This document shows positions 15,425 to 23,528 of a stretch of 64,000 nt of DNA, one piece after another. The stretch is from Lachnospiraceae bacterium UBA5902 (GTDB taxonomy: Bacteria > Bacillota > Clostridia > Lachnospirales > Lachnospiraceae), in assembly GCA_002431865.1 (NCBI GenBank), contig DJEI01000072.1, positions 45,166 through 109,165 of the forward strand. Direction: 5' to 3'. The notes beneath the pieces are model-generated. The model ran no database searches and had not been told where the DNA came from. It saw only the letters and a program-made list of their open reading frames with translations. The translations under genes and the position numbers were made by a program. Positions within the stretch are counted from its first letter, which is position 1. Every line of letters starts with the position of its first letter.

Positions 15425-16228
15425 ATGAGTATGAATTTTCAGATAGTGCGTTACAATTTTATCAGTCAGAAAGTCCGGAAATCATTACGCATTGTGATGA
15501 TTGCTGATCTGCATAATCAGGTATATGGCCTGGAGAACACGGATCTGCTTTCGGCAATTGATGCAGAACAGCCGGATCTGATTCTGCTTCCCGGTGATAT
15601 GATTGTCTGCCGGAAGAGCGAACGGAAGAATAACCGGGTCACAGCGGATACGATCCGGAAGATGACCGAAATCGCGCCGGTCTATTATTCTTATGGAAAT
15701 CATGAGCGCGGGCTGCTCGAAGATGTGCGGCAGACTGATGGTATCTGGCAGGAGTACAGCCAGTATCTCGAAGGCGTGCATCATCTGCATATGCTTGTGA
15801 ATGCACATGAATTTTTAGATCCTTGGAATGTCTGTGTGTATGGACTGGATCTTCCACGGGCGTATTACAAGCGGCTCATCAAGAAACCACTCCGGGAAGA
15901 TGTGCTGACCGGCATGCTTGGAACGATGCAGCCCGATCGCTGCAATGTGCTGCTTGCACACAATCCGGATTATTTCCGGTCGTATTGCACACTGCATCCA
16001 GATCTGATCGTGTCCGGGCATAATCATGGCGGTATGATACGGATACCGGGGCTTGGCGGAGTAATCTCTCCACGGTTACATCCATTTCCGAAGTATGATT
16101 ATGGCGTGTATGGCAGTGAGGATTCTTATACGAAGATGGTTGTGACTGCGGGCTGCGGCATGCATTCCATCCATATTCGGATCAACAACCCGCCGGAGAT
16201 GGTTGTGATCGATGTAAATAAGATGTAA
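15425..16228 (+). CDS. Metallophosphoesterase, YkuE-like
   Basis: Calcineurin-like metallophosphoesterase of 267 residues. The metal-binding set is visible in order: IADLHNQVYG (residue about 26), LLPGDMI, YGNHERG, LLAHNPDYF and SGHNHGGMIRIPG. The last (GHNHGG) and the overall size match the YkuE/YaeI type. The substrate is unknown; related proteins have been linked to envelope or nucleotide phosphates. Unlike Bacillus YkuE there is no twin-arginine signal or leading membrane segment. It lies 24 bases downstream of dacF and may share its transcript. The ATG at 15425 lacks a strong ribosome binding site, so the ATG at 15431 is also possible. Confidence 0.85.
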   Translation: MSMNFQIVRYNFISQKVRKSLRIVMIADLHNQVYGLENTDLLSAIDAEQPDLILLPGDMIVCRKSERKNNRVTADTIRKMTEIAPVYYSYGNHERGLLEDVRQTDGIWQEYSQYLEGVHHLHMLVNAHEFLDPWNVCVYGLDLPRAYYKRLIKKPLREDVLTGMLGTMQPDRCNVLLAHNPDYFRSYCTLHPDLIVSGHNHGGMIRIPGLGGVISPRLHPFPKYDYGVYGSEDSYTKMVVTAGCGMHSIHIRINNPPEMVVIDVNKM

Positions 16229-16243
16229 AATTTCCACATTTGG

Positions 16244-16272
16244 TTGCAATCATGCGGTCTATGGGATATGAT
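16244..16272 (+). promoter_or_regulatory. Sigma-A-type promoter upstream of the L,D-transpeptidase gene
   Basis: TTGCAA (16244-16249) and TATGAT (16267-16272) are separated by 17 bases, about 60 bases before the start codon. It is the best vegetative promoter candidate for the transpeptidase-punA-metH group. Confidence 0.5.
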
Positions 16273-16331
16273 ACGAACGTATCAACGATACAGAAACACA
16301 GATCTGTATACTAAATAAAAAGGACGTAACT

Positions 16332-17924
16332 ATGAGCAGGGGAAAAAAGGACAGGGAAGAAATAACGAATACAGAAGAAGTCAAAGAGACGGAAGTATCA
16401 GACGAGATGGAGAAAGCGGAGGATTCGGAGAAACCAGAGGACGGAAAGAAGCCGGAAGAAACGGACGACAAGCCCGTGAGTCTCTACGTGCAGGAGCCAT
16501 TTATTGATCCTTCGGTGTATCGGCAGCGCAGAAAGAAACGGATCATCCGCACGGTGACGATTGCGGTTGTTGCAGCATTACTTGCGGTATATATCGGAGG
16601 TGTGATCTTCCATATGCACCGTTTCGGGGCAAATACGACAATCAACGGCAGAAATGTCGCAGGGAAATCTGTGCAGTCTGTGGAGGATATGCTGCTTTTG
16701 GATGCACGGAAATATACACTGGATATCAAGTTCAAGGACAGCGATTTTACTTTCGTACTGGGGGATGCGGACTCCGATGCTGCACTCACGGAGTCTGTGG
16801 ATGCACTGTTAAAGAAGCATTCACCGTTTGTGTGGTTTGTAAACACCTTTCACAGCTATGATTATAAGATTGATTATACGGTAAACTGTGATAAGGAAAA
16901 GCTGGAAGCCTGTCTGCAGACATCCCCTGCACTGGATCGGGCGTCTATGACAGAGTCGAAGGATGCGAAGGTTGTTTTGGAGGATGGCGAGGCGAAGGTG
17001 ATTCCGGAGGAGACCGGAACGAAGCTTGACACGGCAAAGCTATATGACAAAGTGTTAAATGCACTGAAAAATTACGATACAACTTTGGATGTGGAAGCGG
17101 AAGAGTGCTATATTCCGGCACACATCTTATCGGATTCGGAGTCTATTCTTAAAACAAAGGAAGAAGCAGATGCATTTGTCAATATTGAAGCCGTGTATGA
17201 TTTTGGTTCGTATACATATACCATTCCAAAGGAAGAGCTTACGAAGATGGCATATGTCAGCTCGGACGGAAGTATCCAGATCAGCAGAAGCAATGTGGAA
17301 GCGTATGTCCAGAAGTTCAAGGAGCAGTTCACGACGGCAGATACGGACCGGGAATTTACGACACATGACAAGAAGACGGTTCTCGTGCATGGCGGGTATT
17401 ATGGCTGGGTGATCGATGCGGAGACAGAGGCGGAGGAGTTGTACGATCTTCTGTCAAAGAAGAAAAGCTTCACGAAGGAACCGGCATGTAGGCGCCGTGG
17501 CTATGCAATGTGTGCGCAGAATGATATCGGTTCGACCTATGTGGAGATTGATCTGACAAACCAGCATGTATATTATTATCAAAATGGCAGATTGAAATGG
17601 GACAGCGACTGTGTATCCGGACAGACACCGGGACACAAGACGCCGGGTGGTCTGTATGGTCTTACCTATAAGAAGATGCATGCGACGCTGATCGGGGAGG
17701 ACTACGAGACACCGGTCACATACTGGATGCCGTTTAACGGCGGTATCGGTCTGCACGATGCAAACTGGCGTGGCAAATTTGGCGGAGAAATCTACACATA
17801 CAACGGTTCGCATGGCTGCGTGAATCTGCCCCCATCAAAAGCAGGCGAGTTATATGAGTATATCGAAGCAGGCATGCCGATCGTGTGCTATTGGAGAGAT
17901 GAAGTTACTTTTGTAAATAAATAG
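16332..17924 (+). CDS. L,D-transpeptidase with peptidoglycan-binding domain
   Basis: Membrane-anchored YkuD-type L,D-transpeptidase (530 residues), forming or editing 3-3 cross-links in peptidoglycan. The N-terminus (1-50) is cytoplasmic and extremely rich in Glu/Lys/Asp. One membrane helix (about 72-94, TVTIAVVAALLAVYIGGVIF) follows. Residues about 110-390 resemble the putative peptidoglycan-binding (PG_binding_4) repeats common in clostridial enzymes of this class. The catalytic domain is C-terminal: VEIDLTNQHVYYYQNGRL, the LTYKKM segment and the active-site S-H494-G-C496-VNLP. The cysteine and histidine are intact. Such enzymes resist most penicillins but are inhibited by carbapenems. punA follows 24 bases later. 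Confidence 0.92.
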   Translation: MSRGKKDREEITNTEEVKETEVSDEMEKAEDSEKPEDGKKPEETDDKPVSLYVQEPFIDPSVYRQRRKKRIIRTVTIAVVAALLAVYIGGVIFHMHRFGANTTINGRNVAGKSVQSVEDMLLLDARKYTLDIKFKDSDFTFVLGDADSDAALTESVDALLKKHSPFVWFVNTFHSYDYKIDYTVNCDKEKLEACLQTSPALDRASMTESKDAKVVLEDGEAKVIPEETGTKLDTAKLYDKVLNALKNYDTTLDVEAEECYIPAHILSDSESILKTKEEADAFVNIEAVYDFGSYTYTIPKEELTKMAYVSSDGSIQISRSNVEAYVQKFKEQFTTADTDREFTTHDKKTVLVHGGYYGWVIDAETEAEELYDLLSKKKSFTKEPACRRRGYAMCAQNDIGSTYVEIDLTNQHVYYYQNGRLKWDSDCVSGQTPGHKTPGGLYGLTYKKMHATLIGEDYETPVTYWMPFNGGIGLHDANWRGKFGGEIYTYNGSHGCVNLPPSKAGELYEYIEAGMPIVCYWRDEVTFVNK

Positions 17925-17947
17925 TTTGATTTGCAGGAGGATACGGA

Positions 17948-18778
17948 ATGAAAAAAGAGATAACTTATGAGGAGCTGCAGGCGGCAGCTTCCGATGTGCA
18001 GGCACGTCTGCCATACACGCCAAAGATAGCGCTCGTGCTCGGCTCGGGACTTGGCGATTTTGCAGACCGCCTGACGATTGATGCGAAGATCCCCTATGGT
18101 GAAATACCACATTTCCCGGTATCGACAGTGGCAGGGCATGATGGATGTTTCCTACTTGGAAAAGTTGGGGATTGTCCAGTGCTGATCATGAAGGGACGTG
18201 TGCATTATTACGAAGGGTATTCGATGCAGGAGGTTGTGATGCCGGTGCGTGTGATGCGGATGCTTGGTGTCGAAACTTTGATCCTGACGAATGCGGCAGG
18301 CGGTATGAACCCATCGTACAAGCCAGGAACACTGGTGCGGATCACGGATCAGATCACATCGTTTGTGCCATCCCCACTGATCGGAGCAAATATTGAAGCA
18401 CTTGGTACGCGGTTCCCGGATATGAGCCATGTATACGATGCAGAGCTTGGGGAACGCCTGGATGCGGTTGCAAAGGAACAGGGAATCGAACTTGAAGATG
18501 GCATTTATCTGCAGACAACCGGACCGAATTATGAGACACCGGCGGAGATACGCATGTATCGGACGTTTGGTGCAGATCTGGTTGGAATGAGTACCGCGTG
18601 TGAGGCGATGGCGGCACGGCATGCCGGTATGAAGATCGTCGGCGTATCATGTGTGACGAATATGGCGGCAGGCATGAGCAACGGAGAATTAAACCACAGG
18701 GAAGTGCAGGAAACTGCGAATAAGATTGCAGAAGATTTTCAGACACTGATATACAAATTTATTGCAGAAATAGGATAA
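17948..18778 (+). CDS. punA: Purine-nucleoside phosphorylase
   Basis: Trimeric-type purine nucleoside phosphorylase: (deoxy)inosine or guanosine plus phosphate gives free base plus (deoxy)ribose-1-phosphate, for purine salvage. It has the full set of family signatures: LVLGSGLGDFAD, TVAGHDGC, GRVHYYEGYS (phosphate site), TNAAGGMNPS, TTGPNYETPAEIRM (base site) and VSCVTNMAAGMS. The 276 residues are normal. A strong GCAGGAGG ribosome binding site precedes the ATG. It lies between the L,D-transpeptidase (24 bases upstream) and metH (9 bases downstream), so it is probably part of one transcript, a grouping without an obvious biochemical logic. Confidence 0.95.
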   Translation: MKKEITYEELQAAASDVQARLPYTPKIALVLGSGLGDFADRLTIDAKIPYGEIPHFPVSTVAGHDGCFLLGKVGDCPVLIMKGRVHYYEGYSMQEVVMPVRVMRMLGVETLILTNAAGGMNPSYKPGTLVRITDQITSFVPSPLIGANIEALGTRFPDMSHVYDAELGERLDAVAKEQGIELEDGIYLQTTGPNYETPAEIRMYRTFGADLVGMSTACEAMAARHAGMKIVGVSCVTNMAAGMSNGELNHREVQETANKIAEDFQTLIYKFIAEIG

Positions 18779-18787
18779 GACAAGATT

Positions 18788-21211
18788 ATGGATAGAAAGA
18801 TTTTTCACAGATTATTTGAAGAGCGAATTATTATGTTAGATGGTGCGACCGGAAGTAACCTGATGCAGGCAGGTATGCCGGTTGGCATATGCCCGGAGAA
18901 ATGGATTCTTGAGCATCCGCAGCATCTGGTCAAGCTGCAGCGCGCATATATTCAGGCAGGTACGAATATTCTGCTTGCACCGACCTTTACGGCGAACCGG
19001 ATCAAGCTTGCCGAATATCACCTTGAGGATAAGATTCAAGAGATGAACATGCAGTTGGTTGACCTGACACGGACAGCAATCGCACAGGAGAACCACCGCG
19101 GATTTATCGCTGGAGATATGACGATGACTGGCAGACAGCTCCAGCCGGTCGGTGATCTGGCGTTTGAGGAACTGGTAGATGTATATAAGGAACAGGCACA
19201 GATCCTCGTGGAGGCAGGTGTCGATCTGTTCTTTGTAGAGACGATGATGAGCCTTGCGGAGGCGCGTGCATGCGTGATTGCTATCAAGGAGGTCTGTGAT
19301 CTGCCAATCATGGTCAGCATGACCTTCAACAGTGATGGAAAGACATTGTTCGGTTCGACACCGGAGGCATCTGTGATCGTGCTGCAGTCGCTTGGTGTTG
19401 ATGCGGTCGGTATCAACTGTTCGACCGGACCGAAGGAGATGGAAGCATTGATCAAGCGTATGGTGCGGTACGCAACGGTTCCGGTATTTGCAAAACCGAA
19501 CAATGGCATGCCGGAGCTGATCGATGGCGAGACGAAATATACAATGACACCGGAAACGTTTGCCGAGTATGGACGCGCTTTGGTGGAAGCCGGAGCGAGA
19601 GCCGTGGGCGGCTGTTGTGGTTCGACACCGAAGCATATCGAGATGCTGAAGAAGGCAGTCCGTTCGGTGGAGCCGGAAACGACGAAACCAGTCTGTACAC
19701 GTGTATTATCCAGTGAGAGTGCAGTACAGGAAATCCATCTCGATGGCAATTTCTTAGTCGTTGGTGAGCGTATCAATCCGACTGGAAAGAAAAAACTGCA
19801 GGAGATGCTTCGTGCAGGAAACATGGATCTGGTCGTACAGATGGCAGAAGAACAGACGGAACATGGGGCGAAGATTCTCGATATTAACATGGGTATGAAC
19901 GGCATTGACGAGCTGGAAATGATGAAGCGTGCTGTCTACGAAGTGATTTCTGTGACGAATCTTCCGCTGTGTATTGATTCGAGTCATGTCGAGATTATCG
20001 AGGCGGCACTCCGTATTTATCCGGGACGTGCACTTATTAACTCGATTTCATTAGAAGAAAAAAAATGCCGTCCGCTTATGCGGATTGCAAAGAAATATGG
20101 TGCGATGGCGATTTTGCTCCCGCTTTCGGACAAGGGACTGCCGGAGAATCTCGATGAGAAGAAAGAGATTATCCGACGCCTGTTAGAGATTGCAGACGAG
20201 GAAGGCTTGTCACGCGATTCACTGATTATTGATGGTCTGGTTGCAACCGTCGGCGCAAACCGGTTGGCGGCACTCGAAACGCTTGATACGATCGCGTATT
20301 GTAAGAATGAACTGCAGATCCCGACGATTTGCGGCCTGTCCAATATTTCCTTCGGACTGCCAGAGCGAATCAATGTCAATACGGCATTTCTGACGATGGC
20401 AATCGCAAACGGTCTGACAATGGCAATCTGTAATCCGGGACAGGCAATGCTTGTGAATGCGAGTCTTGCGGCAGACCTGCTACTTGCCAAGGAGGATTCG
20501 GATAATATTTATGTGGAAAATGTAGTCGCTTTATCCCAGACCGAACAGACGGCTGCCAAGAATGTGGCAGGAGTATCCGAGGAAGGAAGCCGTGTCTATC
20601 ACGATGTTGTAAAGGGTAACAAAGGCAGTATCGTGGAGAATGTAAAGAAGGAATTAGAGGCGGGCAAGGATCCGCAGACGATCATCGATGAAGATCTGAT
20701 TCCGGCAGTTAATAAGGTTGGCGAGCTGTTTGAGCAGAAGAAATATTTCCTGCCACAGTTGATTGCTGGTGCGACAGCGATGGATCTTGCTATCGAATAC
20801 ATCACACCGCTGCTTCATATCGAAGAGAATGCAAAGCCGAAGGGTACTGTCATCATGGCGACAGTGGAGGGCGATATCCACGATATCGGTAAAAACCTTG
20901 TTGTACTGATGCTGAAGAACTATGGATATAAGGTTGTAGATTTAGGAAAAGATGTGCCGCTAGACAGGATCATTGCGGCAGCGAAGGAAGAGCGTGCTGA
21001 TATCATTGGGTTATCCGCACTGATGACAACGACGATGATGCGGATGAAGGATGCCGTTGAGTATGTCCGTGCAAATAACCTTCCTTATAAGGTCATCATC
21101 GGAGGTGCCGTTGTATCACAGAATTTTGCAGATGAGATCGGGGCAGATGGTTACTCCAAGGATGCAAACGAGGCGGTAAAGCTTGTTGACAAACTATTGA
21201 CAGACAAGTGA
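18788..21211 (+). CDS. metH: Methionine synthase, cobalamin-dependent, lacking the reactivation domain
   Basis: Transfers a methyl group from 5-methyltetrahydrofolate to homocysteine via cobalamin. Domains in order: homocysteine-binding barrel (about 1-290) with zinc cysteines in GINCSTGP and VGGCCGSTP; pterin-binding barrel (about 320-580, VVGERINPTGKKKL); B12 cap helices (about 600-680); and the Rossmann cobalamin domain (about 690-805) with the base-off histidine in GDIHDIGKNLV. At 807 residues it ends right after the cobalamin domain, whereas the Escherichia coli enzyme (about 1200) adds an AdoMet-binding reactivation domain. Reactivation must come from a separate protein. It is common for Clostridia and not a truncation. 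It is nine bases from punA. Confidence 0.95.
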   Translation: MDRKIFHRLFEERIIMLDGATGSNLMQAGMPVGICPEKWILEHPQHLVKLQRAYIQAGTNILLAPTFTANRIKLAEYHLEDKIQEMNMQLVDLTRTAIAQENHRGFIAGDMTMTGRQLQPVGDLAFEELVDVYKEQAQILVEAGVDLFFVETMMSLAEARACVIAIKEVCDLPIMVSMTFNSDGKTLFGSTPEASVIVLQSLGVDAVGINCSTGPKEMEALIKRMVRYATVPVFAKPNNGMPELIDGETKYTMTPETFAEYGRALVEAGARAVGGCCGSTPKHIEMLKKAVRSVEPETTKPVCTRVLSSESAVQEIHLDGNFLVVGERINPTGKKKLQEMLRAGNMDLVVQMAEEQTEHGAKILDINMGMNGIDELEMMKRAVYEVISVTNLPLCIDSSHVEIIEAALRIYPGRALINSISLEEKKCRPLMRIAKKYGAMAILLPLSDKGLPENLDEKKEIIRRLLEIADEEGLSRDSLIIDGLVATVGANRLAALETLDTIAYCKNELQIPTICGLSNISFGLPERINVNTAFLTMAIANGLTMAICNPGQAMLVNASLAADLLLAKEDSDNIYVENVVALSQTEQTAAKNVAGVSEEGSRVYHDVVKGNKGSIVENVKKELEAGKDPQTIIDEDLIPAVNKVGELFEQKKYFLPQLIAGATAMDLAIEYITPLLHIEENAKPKGTVIMATVEGDIHDIGKNLVVLMLKNYGYKVVDLGKDVPLDRIIAAAKEERADIIGLSALMTTTMMRMKDAVEYVRANNLPYKVIIGGAVVSQNFADEIGADGYSKDANEAVKLVDKLLTDK

Positions 21212-21225
21212 CAAAGGGTTAAAAT
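21197..21225 (+). promoter_or_regulatory. Promoter of ilvN-ilvC
   Basis: TTGACA (21197-21202) and TAAAAT (21220-21225) are separated by exactly 17 bases. The minus-35 box lies inside the last codons of metH and the start codon of ilvN is 50 bases downstream, so the branched-chain genes can be expressed independently of metH. No T-box leader fits in this gap. Confidence 0.65.
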
Positions 21226-21274
21226 AGCAGATAATGATTTTTGACGAAATAATATGAGAAAGGTGGAACATTTT

Positions 21275-21766
21275 ATGAAAAAAATGGTCTTATCCCTTTT
21301 GGTAGATAATACATCCGGTGTACTGAGCCGTGTGTCCGGAATGTTTAGCCGTAGAGGATATAATATTGACAGCTTATCAGTTGGCGTGACAGAGAATCCA
21401 AGATATTCCCGCATGACAGTAGCCGTAAGCGGTGATGATCGTATTTTAACCCAGATAAAAAAACAGCTTCTGAAGCTGGAGGATGTCTGTGAAATTACAG
21501 AACTGAAGGATGGGGAGTCTGTATGCCGCGAGCTTCTGCTTGTCAAGATCAAGGCAAGCCTGGAAGAGAGACAGCAGATTATTTCCCTGACGGATGTATT
21601 CCGTGCGAAGGTCGTTGATGTATCAACGGATTCCGTTATGATAGAGATCACAGGAAATGTCAACAAGATTGAAGCGTTTATCTCGCTTCTGGATGGATTT
21701 GAGATTTCTGAGATGGTACGTACAGGCTTGACAGGTCTTACAAGAGGCGCTGTAAGCGGAAACTAA
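21275..21766 (+). CDS. ilvN: Acetolactate synthase small (regulatory) subunit
   Basis: Regulatory subunit of acetohydroxyacid synthase; it binds valine and tunes the catalytic subunit IlvB. The N-terminal ACT domain is clear (LSLLVDNTSGVLSRVSGMFS, then RRGYNIDSLSVGVTE), and the C-terminal ACT-like domain carries MIEITGNVNKIEAFI and the ending RTGLTGLTRG. The ATG at 21275 (MKKMVLS) is preferred over the one at 21254, since AAAGGTGGA sits 8 bases upstream of it and lies within the longer frame. The protein is 163 residues. The catalytic gene ilvB is not in the window; the usual ilvB-ilvN-ilvC order is broken here, with metH in its place. Confidence 0.92.
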   Translation: MKKMVLSLLVDNTSGVLSRVSGMFSRRGYNIDSLSVGVTENPRYSRMTVAVSGDDRILTQIKKQLLKLEDVCEITELKDGESVCRELLLVKIKASLEERQQIISLTDVFRAKVVDVSTDSVMIEITGNVNKIEAFISLLDGFEISEMVRTGLTGLTRGAVSGN

Positions 21767-21798
21767 GGTCATTACTTACGATTAAGTAATAACGATAA

Positions 21799-22848
<1,050 letters not shown>

Positions 22849-22861
22849 GATACACATTTTG

Positions 22862-22902
22862 AAGAACCTAGATCCGTTTCGATCTAGGTTCTTTGTTTTT
22901 TT
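22862..22902 (+). terminator. Strong Rho-independent terminator after ilvC
   Basis: A 13-bp perfect stem, AAGAACCTAGATC (22862-22874) with its complement (22881-22893), has a 6-base loop and is followed by GTTTTTTT. It starts 14 bases after the ilvC stop. Confidence 0.92.
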
Positions 22903-22988
22903 GATAATGAAGCATGCTGATGCGTGTGCGGGTCGTCATGCTGCCGCGTGGTGACATATGACAGAAATTATGACAGGTGGTGTAAGTT

Positions 22989-23528
22989 ATGACATGTTTG
23001 GAAGCGCAATCAAATATTATGGCATTCATAGAGAAGAAACTTCCGGACGATGTGATCCCGGATTTTGTAAAGCATATGCGGTACTGCAAGAATTGCAGGG
23101 AAGAGCTGGAGATTTATTATACGTTGATCGTTGGAATGCATCAGGTAGATAACAACCAGGAACTGTCACAGAATTTTGCAAAGGATCTGGAGAATGAACT
23201 GAATCGTCTGGAACACCGTGTAAAGCAGGCGAAACGTTTCAAGTTTTCTACATTTGGACTTGTGTTTGGAGTGGCAGTCGTATTTTTGTTTTTTGTATAT
23301 AATCAGTGCCTGGACAAGGTATATAATATCGAACAGCGGATGAAACTGGAAGCACAGGGGGATACTTATTTTTACGATACATTTGGTTCTGAGATGTCTG
23401 TCTGCTTAAATGATATTGTACAGGAAGTGCAGAATGCACAGAAACCGAAGGAATCAACCTTTTATGAGAAACTACGTGAATATCAATTAACCCACCCGGA
23501 AGGTGAGGAGAAGGAGAGCGATGAATAA
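22989..23528 (+). CDS. Zinc-finger (zf-HC2-like) membrane protein
   Basis: A 179-residue protein with an anti-sigma-type zinc finger at its N-terminus: C3 ... H29-x3-C33-x2-C36 in the context HMRYCKNCREEL. A single membrane helix spans residues 87-106 (FSTFGLVFGVAVVFLFFVYN), and an acidic, charged tail follows, placing the finger in the cytoplasm. This layout resembles anti-sigma factors, but no sigma factor gene is adjacent, so regulation of a sigma factor is only a possibility. It overlaps the polA start by 8 bases, which suggests co-translation. The start has AGGTGGTG 6-7 bases upstream. Confidence 0.7.
   Translation: MTCLEAQSNIMAFIEKKLPDDVIPDFVKHMRYCKNCREELEIYYTLIVGMHQVDNNQELSQNFAKDLENELNRLEHRVKQAKRFKFSTFGLVFGVAVVFLFFVYNQCLDKVYNIEQRMKLEAQGDTYFYDTFGSEMSVCLNDIVQEVQNAQKPKESTFYEKLREYQLTHPEGEEKESDE

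Noticed and set aside
18836-19905. Long minus-strand frames over metH
   Set aside because: Shadow frames produced by codon bias; metH is unambiguous on the plus strand.
21770-21792. Hairpin ATTACTTA...TAAGTAAT between ilvN and ilvC as a terminator
   Set aside because: Weak AT stem with no U-run, and ilvC follows closely with only its ribosome binding site; likely one transcript.
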